Part shown: positions 1 through 9,120 of the stretch, in pieces
Numbering within the stretch: position 1 is the stretch's first letter
Layout: every line of letters begins with the position of its first letter
Source of the DNA: CADEED01 sp041395625
Lineage (GTDB): Bacteria > Pseudomonadota > Gammaproteobacteria > Steroidobacterales > Steroidobacteraceae
Assembly (NCBI GenBank): GCA_041395625.1
Contig: JAWLAE010000001.1
Coordinates: 186,001-250,000 of the forward strand
DNA length: 64,000 bases
Direction of reading: 5' to 3'
The notes under the pieces: generated by a model
Database searches by the model: none
Told to the model about the DNA's origin: nothing
The model's input: the letters and a program-made list of their open reading frames with translations, nothing else
Position numbers and translations under genes: made by a program

Positions 1-1383
1 GCCAAACAACACGAGCGCGAGGCGCAAGTCGTCGCGCAGGCCGGTCGGCCGGGCGGCGTGACGATTGCCACCAACATGGCGGGCCGCGGCACGGACATCG
101 TGTTAGGTGGCAACCTCGAATCAGAGCTGGAGTCAGCCGCCGCTGCTGCAGGCGAGGGCGGCTTGTCCGAGGACGAGCGGACCCGCATCCGCGCTGCCTG
201 GCAGACGCGTCACGATCAGGTGCTGGCCGCTGGCGGCCTGCACATCATCGGCACTGAGCGGCACGAGTCGCGTCGTATCGACAATCAGCTACGTGGCCGG
301 TCGGGCAGACAAGGTGACCCCGGCTCGAGCCGCTTCTATCTCTCGATGGAAGACAATCTGATGCGCATCTTCGGCGACCCGGGTCGCACCAAGAAGTTGC
401 TGCAGTTCGCCGGCATGAAGCCGGGCGAAGTGATCGAGAGCAATATGCTGTCGCGGCAGATCGAGAAAGCGCAACGCAAGGTCGAGGCGCACAACTTCGA
501 CATTCGCAAGCAGCTCCTGATGTTCGACGACGTCGCCAACGACCAGCGCAAGGTGATCTATCAGCAGCGCACGGAAATCCTGGCTGCGGAGGATCTGTCC
601 GATTCGATCGGCGGCATTCGCGCCGAAGCGGTTGGTACCGTGCTGGACCAGTACTTGCCGAAGAACGCCGACCCGCAGTCCTGGGATCTGGACGGCCTCG
701 CGGCGCAGATCCGTAAGGAGTTTGGCGCGACGATCGAACCAAAGGCCTGGTTGTCCGCTGATGCAGAGCTGGTGGAGCACAACTTGCGCGAACGGGTGAT
801 CGAGGCGATCGACGCATACTACGCCGAGAAGACGCAGCGCGTCGGAGTCGAGATCATGCGCCATGTCGAGAAGGACGTGATGCTGCGGACGCTCGATCAG
901 CAATGGCGCGAACACCTCGCTGCGATGGATTATCTGCGCCAGGGGATCCATCTGCGCGGCTATGCGCAGAAGGACTATCGATTCGAGTACAAGCGCGAGG
1001 CGTTCGAGCTGTTCTCGGCGATGCTCGATCGGGTGAAATTCGAGACCGCCTCGACGCTGGCCACGGCCGAGATCCGCACCGAGCAGGAAATCGAGCGTGA
1101 AGAGGCGCAGCGCCGCGAGCGCCTGGCCCGCGCCCTGCAAGCGCAACATGCAGAAGCGGCTTCCGCGTTGAGCGCTGGCGGTGACGCTGCCGAGGCACCC
1201 ATGCCTGCGCCCCGCCAGGGCGCCGCCGGCGTACTGCCCGGTGCCGCGCGGCCCACCGCGCCCGTTGTCGAGGCGGGCACGTTCGTGCGCGGCGAGCGCA
1301 AGGTGGGCCGCAACGAACCCTGTCCTTGTGGCAGCGGCAAGAAGTTCAAGCACTGCCACGGCGCGCTGGCCGACGCTGGGTGA
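1..1383 (+). CDS. secA: SecA preprotein translocase ATPase, C-terminal part (5' end outside window)
   Basis: The reading frame is open from base 1 and gives the last 460 residues of SecA, the motor ATPase that pushes preproteins through SecYEG at the inner membrane. Visible are the second nucleotide-binding-domain motifs ATNMAGRGTDIVLGG and RIDNQLRGRSGRQGDPG, the helical scaffold region with DQQWREHLAAMDYLRQG, and the C-terminal zinc-binding tail CPCGSGKKFKHCHG that contacts SecB and lipids. An Ala/Pro-rich linker of about 60 residues precedes the zinc tail. A GTG at base 58 lies in frame but inside the conserved ATPase core, so it is not the true start. The next gene is mutT, an order common in gammaproteobacteria. 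Identification is secure; only the 5' truncation is imposed by the window. Confidence 0.98.
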   Translation, partial: AKQHEREAQVVAQAGRPGGVTIATNMAGRGTDIVLGGNLESELESAAAAAGEGGLSEDERTRIRAAWQTRHDQVLAAGGLHIIGTERHESRRIDNQLRGRSGRQGDPGSSRFYLSMEDNLMRIFGDPGRTKKLLQFAGMKPGEVIESNMLSRQIEKAQRKVEAHNFDIRKQLLMFDDVANDQRKVIYQQRTEILAAEDLSDSIGGIRAEAVGTVLDQYLPKNADPQSWDLDGLAAQIRKEFGATIEPKAWLSADAELVEHNLRERVIEAIDAYYAEKTQRVGVEIMRHVEKDVMLRTLDQQWREHLAAMDYLRQGIHLRGYAQKDYRFEYKREAFELFSAMLDRVKFETASTLATAEIRTEQEIEREEAQRRERLARALQAQHAEAASALSAGGDAAEAPMPAPRQGAAGVLPGAARPTAPVVEAGTFVRGERKVGRNEPCPCGSGKKFKHCHGALADAG

Positions 1384-1412
1384 CGGGGGGCGCCTCCTCG
1401 ACCGGCGGCACG

Positions 1413-1841
1413 ATGCCAGTCGTGCGCGTCGTAGCCGCCGTACTGTTCGATCAGCAGGGGCGCGTACTGCTGGCCGAGCGGCCGGCTGGTCGTCACCTGG
1501 CTGGTTGGTGGGAATTCCCCGGTGGTAAGGTAGGCGCAGGTGAAAGCGACGCCGTGGCGCTGGTACGCGAGTTGCGCGAGGAGCTGGGAATCGAGGCGCT
1601 GCCGGAACGCGAGCTGCTCACGGTTTGCCACAGTTACTCGGACCGCGCGGTCCAGCTGGTTTTCTGGCGCGTCGGCAGCTTTGCCGGTGAGCCGGATGGC
1701 CTGGAAGGGCAGCGACTGAAGTGGGTGTCGATCGATGCGCTGGCCGACGAGCGTCTGCTCGAGGCGGACCGGCCGCTGGTCGCGGCGTTGCAATTGGCTC
1801 GAAGGAGGGCAGATCGATGGCAACCAACAGCAAAGACCTGA
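1413..1841 (+). CDS. mutT: Nudix hydrolase, MutT-type 8-oxo-dGTP diphosphatase
   Basis: A 142-residue Nudix protein. The Nudix box is complete (GKVGAGE, seven residues, then REL-REELGI), and the preceding WWEFPGGK is typical of MutT, which removes 8-oxo-dGTP from the nucleotide pool to prevent A-C/G-T transversions. The ATG at 1413 is chosen because the family's first strand (VVRVVAAVLFD) starts right after it; the open frame extends upstream into secA without homology. It sits 29 bp after secA, the conserved secA-mutT order. The 3' end overlaps the ATG of the aldehyde dehydrogenase by 25 bp, suggesting coupled translation. Substrate specificity is inferred from synteny and motif only. Confidence 0.93.
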   Translation: MPVVRVVAAVLFDQQGRVLLAERPAGRHLAGWWEFPGGKVGAGESDAVALVRELREELGIEALPERELLTVCHSYSDRAVQLVFWRVGSFAGEPDGLEGQRLKWVSIDALADERLLEADRPLVAALQLARRRADRWQPTAKT

Positions 1842-3295
1842 TAGGCGGCGCGGCGTTGACGGGCGAAAAATTCGACGTCGTCAACCCGCGCACCGGCCAG
1901 ATCGACTATGTGTTCACAGCTCCGAGTGACCACGAGCTTGCTACGTATATATCGGCACTGCGGGCCGCGCAGCCGGCGTGGCGTGCGGCCGGCTTGCCGG
2001 CCCGCATCAAGGTCCTGGCACGCTGGCGTGAGGCGCTTGAGTCCCGGCGCGCCGCCATCGTTCGTGAGCTGGCTACCGACACCGGTCGCTATGCGATCCC
2101 GGTGAGCGAATTCAACGCGGTGTTGGGCTACATCGATCGTTGGTCCCGGGATGTGGTTGAGCTGACGCGCGAACAAGAAGGCCGATCGCGCATGCTGCCG
2201 AACCTGGCGTGGCGTTCCCAGCAAGTGCCCTATCAACTGGTGGGAGTCATCAGTCCCTGGAACTTCCCGTTTACACTGGCTGTGATCGATGCCATTCCCG
2301 CGTTGTTAGCCGGCTGCGCAGTGTGCATCAAACCGAGCGAAATCACGCCCCGATTTGCAGCTCCGCTGGCCGATGCCATTGCCGCCGTACCAGAGTTGGC
2401 GCAGGTGTTGCGCGTGCTGCCGGGTGGCCGCGCGACCGGCGAGGCACTGGTTGCGCAATCCGATATCGTTTGTTTCACCGGCAGCGTGAAGACTGGGCGC
2501 CTGGTGGCTGAGAATGCTGCGCGTCATTTCGTACCGGCATTCCTGGAACTGGGCGGCAAGGATCCGCTGATCGTCACAGCGAGCGCCGACCTCGAGCGCG
2601 CCACCGATGTGGCGCTGCGTGCATCCGTGCTGGCCACGGGTCAGGCGTGCCAGTCGCTCGAGCGGGTCTACGTCGATCGTCGTATCTTCCAGCCGTTCGT
2701 CGATCTGCTGGTGGCCAAGGCGCGCAAGGTCGAACTCAATTGGCCCGATGTACATGCCGGCCAGATTGGCCCCTTCATCTGGGGTCGCCAGGCCGAGATC
2801 GTGGCCAAGCAACTGGCGGATGCGGTCGACAAGGGCGCACGGATCCTGTGCGGCGGCCAGGTGGAGGATCATGGTGGCAAGTGGCTGGCACCCACCGTGC
2901 TGGTCGACGTCACGCACGACATGGCGCTCATTCAGGACGAGACTTTTGGTCCCGTCATTCCCGTGATGGCCTACGACACGGTCGATGAAGCAGTCGAACT
3001 CGCCAACGATGGCGTGTTTGGCTTGTCTGCGGCCGTGTTTGCCGGGACGCTCGACGAGGCCGAAGCGATCGCGCGGCGTATCGATGCCGGTGGTGTGTCG
3101 CTCAATGATGGTTCCTTGACCGCGATGATGCATGAGGCCGAGAAGAACTCCTTCAAGCAATCGGGTCTGGGTGGGTCGCGGATGGGTGCGGCCGGCTACT
3201 TGCGGTTTTTCCGCACCAAGGTGCTGATACGCCAAACGGGTGCGCCCATGACCCTCGACATGATCGATGAGCGGCTGGCAAGGCCCGCTGGCTGA
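1817..3295 (+). CDS. NAD(P)-dependent aldehyde dehydrogenase
   Basis: A 492-residue aldehyde dehydrogenase of the ALDH superfamily, oxidising an aldehyde to its acid with NAD(P)+. Visible motifs are GVISPWNFPF (cofactor fold), CFTGSVKTGR (Rossmann Gly motif), ELGGKDPLIV with the general-base Glu, and GQACQSLERVYVD with the catalytic Cys. The start at 1817 has a strong AAGGAGG ribosome-binding site 9-15 bases upstream and lies inside the end of mutT. The C-terminal half carries DETFGPV and a family-typical tail. The natural substrate cannot be read from the sequence; nothing in the flanking genes fixes a pathway. It interrupts the usual order in which mutT is followed by yacG/zapD/coaE. Confidence 0.93.
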   Translation: MATNSKDLIGGAALTGEKFDVVNPRTGQIDYVFTAPSDHELATYISALRAAQPAWRAAGLPARIKVLARWREALESRRAAIVRELATDTGRYAIPVSEFNAVLGYIDRWSRDVVELTREQEGRSRMLPNLAWRSQQVPYQLVGVISPWNFPFTLAVIDAIPALLAGCAVCIKPSEITPRFAAPLADAIAAVPELAQVLRVLPGGRATGEALVAQSDIVCFTGSVKTGRLVAENAARHFVPAFLELGGKDPLIVTASADLERATDVALRASVLATGQACQSLERVYVDRRIFQPFVDLLVAKARKVELNWPDVHAGQIGPFIWGRQAEIVAKQLADAVDKGARILCGGQVEDHGGKWLAPTVLVDVTHDMALIQDETFGPVIPVMAYDTVDEAVELANDGVFGLSAAVFAGTLDEAEAIARRIDAGGVSLNDGSLTAMMHEAEKNSFKQSGLGGSRMGAAGYLRFFRTKVLIRQTGAPMTLDMIDERLARPAG

Positions 3296-3328
3296 GTTTT
3301 TTGATGACTAACTATTTCAAGGTGTGCC

Positions 3329-3712
3329 ATGGCAGCTGAACAGGAACTTCCCGAGATCAAGGTGGACGTCGACTCGCTGTACCGCGAGGAGGTGTTCACG
3401 GACCGTAAGGCAGGGACGATTCGCTGCCTCATTCCGATCGGTCAGGACGGTGCGACCGACGCGTCGCGGCCAGTGCACTGGTCCGGTCAGACTCAGCTGC
3501 TGACGCCGGCGGGCGTGTTGCCGTTGTCCTTCGATCTGGACGCCACGAACCTGGCGGAGGCCTGCAGCAAATTCCCGGACGCCGTGAAAGTGGCGATCGA
3601 ACAGGCAATCGAAGAAGCTCGCGAAATGCGCCGCGAAACCGCTTCCCGCATCGTCGTGCCGGAAGTGGGGGCTGCCGCGCCACCGGGCGCCGGCGGCCGC
3701 ATCAAGTTCTAG
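3329..3712 (+). CDS. Conserved hypothetical cytosolic protein
   Basis: A 127-residue protein with no signal peptide, no membrane segment and no motif that I recognise. It looks like a small soluble alpha/beta protein: an acidic N-terminus, a beta-rich middle (GTIRCLIPIG, TQLLTPAGVLPLSFDL) and a helical C-terminal third rich in Glu/Ala/Arg ending in a Gly/Ala/Pro-rich tail. It lies 33 bp after the aldehyde dehydrogenase on the same strand, so probably shares its transcript. Its last bases overlap convergently with the DPP-IV-like gene. GC-rich codon use matches the neighbours, which supports a real gene; function unknown. Confidence 0.72.
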   Translation: MAAEQELPEIKVDVDSLYREEVFTDRKAGTIRCLIPIGQDGATDASRPVHWSGQTQLLTPAGVLPLSFDLDATNLAEACSKFPDAVKVAIEQAIEEAREMRRETASRIVVPEVGAAAPPGAGGRIKF

Positions 3713-5988
3713 CGCGCCGCCGACTGCAGCTCGCGCTTGAAGAAGCGTTCGACCTGGGACAGCGCGTGGTGGCCAGTAGCGCTCTGGCGTATCAGGCCAT
3801 GTTTGGCGCCGGGGTAGGTCATCACATCGAACGGCTTCTGCAGATCCTGCAAGCGTTTCATCAGGGCCGTGCTGTGGGTGAACAGCACGTTGTCGTCAGC
3901 CATCCCATGCACTAACAAAAGTGGCCGACGTAGCTGACCGGCATGAGTGAGCGCGTTACCCTGCTCATAGCCTGAGGCATTGGCTGCCGGTGTGCCCATG
4001 TAGCGCTCGGTATAGTGCGTGTCGTACAGGCGCCAGTCGGTCACTGGTGCGCCGGCGACGGCCGCCGCAAAGTGATCCGGCGCCTGCAGCAGGCACATCA
4101 ACGCCATATAACCACCATAGCTCCAACCCCAGACGCCGATGCGATCCGGGGCGACATAGGGCAGGGTGCGCAGGAACTCGACCCCCCGCACCTGGTCACG
4201 CACTTCGATCGTGCCCATGCGCTGAAACAGCGACGACTCGAACGCCGTACCGCGAAAGCCGCTGCCGCGATTGTCGAGCGCGAAGACCACGAAGCCTTGT
4301 TGGGCCAGGTACTGGTGGAATAGTGGCCCCCAGGAGCGCTGCACACGCTGCGCGCCTGGGCCGCCATACACATCGACGACGACTGGGTAACGCGCGCCAG
4401 GCGTGGCATGCGGCGGCTTGAGTAGTTTGTAGTATAGCGTCTGGCCGTCCTCGGCCAGCAAGGTGCCGAACTCCGGTTGCACGTGCTCAGTCAGGTAGGG
4501 TGCGTAGGGATGTGTGGTCGTCAGGTTATTAGCGACCAGGGTCGCCAGCAGCCGGCCCGAGCGATCGCGCAGTGTGGTAGCAGGCGGCTGGCTCGGGGTC
4601 GAGAACGTATCGACGAATACGCGGGCGTTCTTCGCCATCCGCACGCTGTGCCAGCCACTGCCGGACGTGATCCGATCCGGTGCTGCGCCGGGCGCGTCGA
4701 GCGACACCGAATACAGCTGACGTTCGAGCGGTGTTTCCTTGTTCGCCATGAAATACACGCGCCGGGCTCGCTCATCGACCGCGCGAATGGCGCGCTCGTA
4801 GCTGTCGCCCTCGACCATCCATGCGCCACGCGTCAGTTGTCGAAGCAGTGTGCCATCATCGCGATAGAGATAGAGATGCTGGTAGCCATCGCGCACCGAC
4901 GCCCAGATGAACTGCGACGATTTGTCGAGGAACGTCAGTTCGGAATGCAGCGGCACCCAGGTGGTGCTTTTCTCAGTCAGTAGCGTGGTCGTGCGACCAG
5001 TCGTGACATCCGCGCGCAACAGTTCGAGTGTCCGCTGGTCGCGGCTTTGACGCTGCACCGCCAAGGCCTGGCTATCGGGAAACCAGTCGACCCGGGCAAG
5101 ATAAATGTCCGTATCGGTGCCGAGATCGATGGGCACGACGGATTCGTCGCGCAACGAGCGGATCGCCAGCTGCACGATCGCATTGGCCGCGCCGGTAGCC
5201 GGGTAGCGCTGCTGCACCACCCGCACGTTGTCGGCGTAGATCTCGAACCGCTGCAGCTCCGCCACCGGCGTCTCGTCGACTCGCGCCACTGCGATACGCG
5301 ACTCGTCCGGCGACCACCAATAGCCGGTATCCCGGTCCATCTCTTCCTGGGCGATGAACTCCGCCATGCCAAAGCTGACGAGTCCACCACCGTCCCGCGT
5401 GATCGCGCGCTCACGTCCGGTAGCCAGGTCGGTTAGGTAAAGATTTTGCGCGCGGACATAGCTCACGTAGCTGCCTCGCGGCGACCAGCGCGCGTCTGTT
5501 TCGGCCGCGTCGGTCGTGGTGAGTCGCCGGACGGCACGCGACTCGGGCGCGCGCAGATCGTATATAAATAGATCGCCGTTCAACGGTACGAGCAGCCGAC
5601 GTGCATCCGGTGAAAACTGATAGTCGACGATGCCGGAGAAGGCCGACGTGCGCTGCCGCTCGCGGCGCGCTTCTTCTTCGGCGGACAGCGTCTCGACGCC
5701 GCCGCTGAGACGCCGCGCATCGATCAGCCGGCGATGCTGCTGCGCGGCGATGTCGTACGCCCACAGATCGTACCGATCCTTGTCGTCGTCGCTGCCTTGC
5801 AGATACGCGATCAACTTGCCGTCCGGGGACACCTGCGCGTTGCGCAGCGTCGGACCGGAAATATCGGGCGCAGCGAACAGTCGCTCCAGTGTCAGCTCGT
5901 CAGCCGAGGAGGTGCGACCGACGAGTGGTGTAAGCAGGACGCAAACAGACAGTAGTAGCAAGCGGTGAAGACGTGGCTTAGCGGACAT
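3709..5988 (-). CDS. Secreted S9 family peptidase, dipeptidyl-peptidase IV-like
   Basis: A 759-residue serine peptidase: N-terminal signal peptide (about residues 1-30, hydrophobic LLLLSVCVLL), an eight-bladed beta-propeller of the DPP-IV N-terminal type, and a C-terminal alpha/beta-hydrolase domain. The catalytic Ser lies in GWSYGGYMAL near residue 620, the Asp in HGMADDNVLF and the His in YPGAKHGL. The propeller contains FIAQEEMDRDTGYWWSPD, which resembles the Glu-containing motif that binds the substrate N-terminus in DPP-IV. It would release X-Pro or X-Ala dipeptides from peptides in the periplasm. It is transcribed divergently from a prolyl-oligopeptidase gene 51 bp away. Subfamily S9B is likely; exact specificity is inferred. 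Confidence 0.93.
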   Translation of the reverse strand: MSAKPRLHRLLLLSVCVLLTPLVGRTSSADELTLERLFAAPDISGPTLRNAQVSPDGKLIAYLQGSDDDKDRYDLWAYDIAAQQHRRLIDARRLSGGVETLSAEEEARRERQRTSAFSGIVDYQFSPDARRLLVPLNGDLFIYDLRAPESRAVRRLTTTDAAETDARWSPRGSYVSYVRAQNLYLTDLATGRERAITRDGGGLVSFGMAEFIAQEEMDRDTGYWWSPDESRIAVARVDETPVAELQRFEIYADNVRVVQQRYPATGAANAIVQLAIRSLRDESVVPIDLGTDTDIYLARVDWFPDSQALAVQRQSRDQRTLELLRADVTTGRTTTLLTEKSTTWVPLHSELTFLDKSSQFIWASVRDGYQHLYLYRDDGTLLRQLTRGAWMVEGDSYERAIRAVDERARRVYFMANKETPLERQLYSVSLDAPGAAPDRITSGSGWHSVRMAKNARVFVDTFSTPSQPPATTLRDRSGRLLATLVANNLTTTHPYAPYLTEHVQPEFGTLLAEDGQTLYYKLLKPPHATPGARYPVVVDVYGGPGAQRVQRSWGPLFHQYLAQQGFVVFALDNRGSGFRGTAFESSLFQRMGTIEVRDQVRGVEFLRTLPYVAPDRIGVWGWSYGGYMALMCLLQAPDHFAAAVAGAPVTDWRLYDTHYTERYMGTPAANASGYEQGNALTHAGQLRRPLLLVHGMADDNVLFTHSTALMKRLQDLQKPFDVMTYPGAKHGLIRQSATGHHALSQVERFFKRELQSAAR

Positions 5989-6039
5989 GGGCGATCCGTT
6001 TGTTAAACTGCGCTGTCATCGACAGCGGAAAGTGCCAGT

Positions 6040-8175
6040 ATGCGTCACCTTGTGCATTATTCGAAATGGCTGGTCGCCACGATCGCGTGCCTGCTCGCTG
6101 CCTGCGCGGCTGCGCCGCCGGTGACCGGCACGCTGGACTATCCTGAGCCCCCACGTGGGGACACGGTCGATCGTTATGGCAGCGTCTCCGTCGCCGATCC
6201 CTACCGCGAGTTCGAGAACCCGGACTCGCCCACAACGCGTGCGTGGGTGGTCGCCCAAAACGAGCTGGCCCGACCGTATCTCGAGGCGCTGCCGCAGCGC
6301 GCCTGGATCAAGGAGCGTCTCGCGAAGCTCTGGAGTTACGAGCGCTACGGCCTGCCGCGCGTCGAGGGTGGTCGCTATTTCTACTTGCGCAATGACGGCA
6401 CCCAGGACCAGAGTGTCCTTTATGTAGCGGATACACTCGACGCCGCGCCGCGCGTCCTGTTAGACCCGAATGGCGAGAGCGCGGACGCAACGGTAGCGCT
6501 GGCGCAGTGGGAACCGAGTCCGGACGGCAGTGTGCTGGCCTACGCGCTGTCTGACGGCGGCAGCGACTGGAACACCTGGCACTTCCGGCGCGTGGCCGAT
6601 GGCGTGGACCTGCCTGACACGCTGCGCTTCTCCAAGTTCTATCCGGTTTCCTGGGCGCGCGACGGCAGCGGCGTGTATTACAGTCGTTTCCCTGAGCGGG
6701 ACGGTCGCGGCGACGACGCGGGTCGCCCGGACATCGCCTTCCACGTGCTCGGCACCGACCAGTCGACTGATGCACTCGTGTACCGGGTCACCGATCATCC
6801 GACGCGAGTGCCAAGCGGCGAGGTGACTCAGGATGGTCGCTACCTCGTCATCACACTGTTCGATGGCTACCAGCAGAACGCCGTGCAACTGCTCGATCTG
6901 CGCAAGCTCAGCGCCGTGCCGCAGCCGCTGTTCAATGCCTGGGACGCGCTCTATACGTTCGTCGGCATCAATGGTGGTGAACTGTACTTTCAGACCAACA
7001 ACGCGGCACCGCTCGGCCGTGTGATCGCGGTGCGCGCGGACTCGCCAGCGCCAGAGCGCTGGCGCACGGTGGTGCCGCAGGCGGATATTGCGCTGCAAAG
7101 CGCAAGCTTCGTCGGCGGCCGTTTCATCGCCAACTATGTCCGGGATGCGCAGTCCGCGGTGCGTGTGCATGACATGAACGGCGCGCAAATTGCGACGGTG
7201 CCGCTACCTGGCCTGGGGTCGGCCGACGGTTTTGCCGGCAGCGCCGAGCGGCCGGAGACTTTCTTCAGCTATACCGACTACCTCACGCCAGCGCAGGTGA
7301 TGCGCTACGACGTCGCGAGCAACCAAGTATCGTTGTTCCGTAAGCCGGCGGTGGCGGCGGACTTCAGCCGCTACCAGACCGAGCAGGTTTTCTATCGCAG
7401 TAAGGACGGTACGCGGGTGCCGATGTTCATCACGCGCGCCAAGGATGCTCCGCGTGATGGCAACCAGCCGCTGTTGCTGTACGGTTATGGCGGCTTCGAC
7501 GTGTCGCTCACGCCCGTGTTCCGCCCAGCGATCCAGGCTTGGCTCGAAATGGGCGGTACATACGTAGAGGCCAATCTGCGCGGTGGCGGTGAGTATGGCG
7601 AAGCCTGGCACACGGCGGGCACCAAGCTGCAGAAGCAGAATGTATTCGACGATTTCATCGCTGCGGCGGAGTTTCTGATTGCTGAAAAGTACACGCGTGC
7701 GGCACGTCTGGTGATCAATGGTCGTAGCAACGGTGGCTTGTTGGTCGGGGCAGTGTTGACGCAGCGACCGGAATTGTTCGGCGCCGCGCTGCCGGCGGTC
7801 GGCGTGCTCGATATGCTGCGTTATCACACCGCGAGCGCCAATGCGCGGCAGTGGTCGAGCGACTACGGCTTGTCGGAGAACCCGGCAGAATTCCCGGCCT
7901 TGCTCGCGTATTCGCCGGTGCACAACGTGCGCGCAGGCATCTGTTATCCGCCGACGCTGGTGACGACTGCCGATCGCGATGACCGCGTCGTGCCGTGGCA
8001 TAGCTACAAGTTCGCGGCGGCGCTGCAGCGCGTGCAGCGTTGTGCGAACCCGGTGCTCATTCGAGTGGAAACGCGCGCCGGTCACGGCGCCGGCAAGCCG
8101 ATCTGGATGCAGGTGGAGGATTTTGCCGATCAGCTCGGCTTCGCCGCCCATGCGATCGGCCTCGAGGTGCCCTGA
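6040..8175 (+). CDS. Prolyl oligopeptidase family serine peptidase (S9A), probable lipoprotein
   Basis: A 711-residue S9A peptidase. The N-terminus is a lipoprotein-type signal (LVATIACLLAACAAAPP) with a lipobox Cys at about residue 22, so it is predicted to be membrane-anchored in the periplasm. A seven-bladed propeller (PDGSVLAYALSDGGSDW, GVYYSRFPE) precedes the catalytic domain with LLYGYGGFDVSLTP, the nucleophile Ser in NGRSNGGLLVGA near residue 565, Asp in TADRDDRVVPWHS and His in ETRAGHGAGKP. It would cut short peptides after proline. The divergent S9 peptidase on its left suggests a paired peptide-scavenging function, as common in proteolytic Xanthomonadales-like bacteria. Confidence 0.94.
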   Translation: MRHLVHYSKWLVATIACLLAACAAAPPVTGTLDYPEPPRGDTVDRYGSVSVADPYREFENPDSPTTRAWVVAQNELARPYLEALPQRAWIKERLAKLWSYERYGLPRVEGGRYFYLRNDGTQDQSVLYVADTLDAAPRVLLDPNGESADATVALAQWEPSPDGSVLAYALSDGGSDWNTWHFRRVADGVDLPDTLRFSKFYPVSWARDGSGVYYSRFPERDGRGDDAGRPDIAFHVLGTDQSTDALVYRVTDHPTRVPSGEVTQDGRYLVITLFDGYQQNAVQLLDLRKLSAVPQPLFNAWDALYTFVGINGGELYFQTNNAAPLGRVIAVRADSPAPERWRTVVPQADIALQSASFVGGRFIANYVRDAQSAVRVHDMNGAQIATVPLPGLGSADGFAGSAERPETFFSYTDYLTPAQVMRYDVASNQVSLFRKPAVAADFSRYQTEQVFYRSKDGTRVPMFITRAKDAPRDGNQPLLLYGYGGFDVSLTPVFRPAIQAWLEMGGTYVEANLRGGGEYGEAWHTAGTKLQKQNVFDDFIAAAEFLIAEKYTRAARLVINGRSNGGLLVGAVLTQRPELFGAALPAVGVLDMLRYHTASANARQWSSDYGLSENPAEFPALLAYSPVHNVRAGICYPPTLVTTADRDDRVVPWHSYKFAAALQRVQRCANPVLIRVETRAGHGAGKPIWMQVEDFADQLGFAAHAIGLEVP

Positions 8176-8190
8176 TCGCGGCGGTGGTAA

Positions 8191-8847
8191 CTAGTGGCGC
8201 TGCAGCCGATAGATTCGCTCAGTGAGCGCATCGAGACCGCGCTCGCGGAAGCGCGGCATGTCGGCAAGCTGATCGTAGTGGGCGAGCACGTCGATACTGT
8301 GCCCGGCGCTGTACAAGGAATGCACTTCGTCCGCCAGCACGCTGTGCGGCGGACCCGCCATCTTCGACTGGTCGTATTCCAGCGTCACCAACAAGGTGGG
8401 TGTGCCGGCAGGCGTGAGTTTCTCGAGATGCCGGACGTAGCGCGCGCGCATTGGCAGCGGCAGCGCGATCAGCGCCGCCCGGTCGAACACAGCGGCGATG
8501 TTGCCTGACAACGCGGGCGTCAGCGCGAAGATGTCGCCCTGCCACAGGGTGTACGGTCCACCCACGTAGCGAGCCAGCGAGCCACGGTCGTCGCGCTCGG
8601 GCGTGAGACCGCGCTCCGCAAAGAACTCGCGTACCGCGATCTCGGCGAGCTCCACACCGACGACACGATGACCTTGCTCGGCCAGCCACACCATGTCGAC
8701 GCTCTTGCCGGCCAGCGGCACGAAAACCGTTGTGTTGGCGGGCAATCGCAGCGTCGGCCAGAAGTTATCCAGCGCCGGGTGTGCCACCGGTTGATGGAAG
8801 CCGGTCTCGCCGCGTTGCCAGCGCTCCAGCCAGAATTGTGCGTCCAT
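8191..8847 (-). CDS. tpm: Thiopurine S-methyltransferase family protein
   Basis: A 218-residue SAM-dependent methyltransferase matching the bacterial TPMT family. The start is typical (FWLERWQRGETGFHQP), followed by VFVPLAGKSVDMVWLAEQGH (SAM motif I region), VVGVELAEIAVREFF and a conserved AVFDRAALIALP segment. Bacterial members methylate thiols, tellurite and selenite in vitro; which matters here is unknown. It converges with the S9A peptidase (15 bp between stops). Upstream on the same strand, 18 bp away, is yacG, so tpm may be the distal gene of the coaE-zapD-yacG transcript. Confidence 0.93.
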   Translation of the reverse strand: MDAQFWLERWQRGETGFHQPVAHPALDNFWPTLRLPANTTVFVPLAGKSVDMVWLAEQGHRVVGVELAEIAVREFFAERGLTPERDDRGSLARYVGGPYTLWQGDIFALTPALSGNIAAVFDRAALIALPLPMRARYVRHLEKLTPAGTPTLLVTLEYDQSKMAGPPHSVLADEVHSLYSAGHSIDVLAHYDQLADMPRFRERGLDALTERIYRLQRH

Positions 8848-8865
8848 TCAGTGCCAGGTCGACGA

Positions 8866-9105
8866 TTAGTCGCGCTTCCGGCTTGCGGCGCGCTGCGCGT
8901 CGTCATCCGCCGCCGACAAATCCAGGTCGGTAGCCGGCTCACCGGGTATGCGATGCTCTTCACTGAGCCATGCACCGAGATCGATCAGACGACAGCGCTC
9001 GCTGCAAAACGGCCGCCAGGGGTTGTCGCTGGACCACGCGCCGGCGCGCTTGCAGGTCGGGCAGCGCGCGATGGCGGCTATCTTGTTAGTGCTGATGGTG
9101 CTCAT
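8866..9105 (-). CDS. yacG: DNA gyrase inhibitor YacG, zinc-binding
   Basis: A 79-residue zinc protein with the YacG arrangement CPTCKRAGAW...PFCSERCRLIDLGAWL: two pairs of cysteines forming one zinc site, then the LIDLGAWLSEEHRIPG signature. YacG binds the GyrB C-terminal domain and blocks DNA binding by gyrase. The C-terminal tail is acidic and then basic (DLDLSAADDDAQRAASRKRD). It lies 15 bp downstream of zapD, the conserved coaE-zapD-yacG order. Family identity is secure from the motif. Confidence 0.95.
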   Translation of the reverse strand: MSTISTNKIAAIARCPTCKRAGAWSSDNPWRPFCSERCRLIDLGAWLSEEHRIPGEPATDLDLSAADDDAQRAASRKRD

Positions 9106-9120
9106 CGCAGGCTGTGCGCG

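Noticed and set aside
289..1359. 356-codon minus-strand open frame opposite secA
   Set aside because: Antisense shadow of conserved secA codons, with no recognisable motifs.
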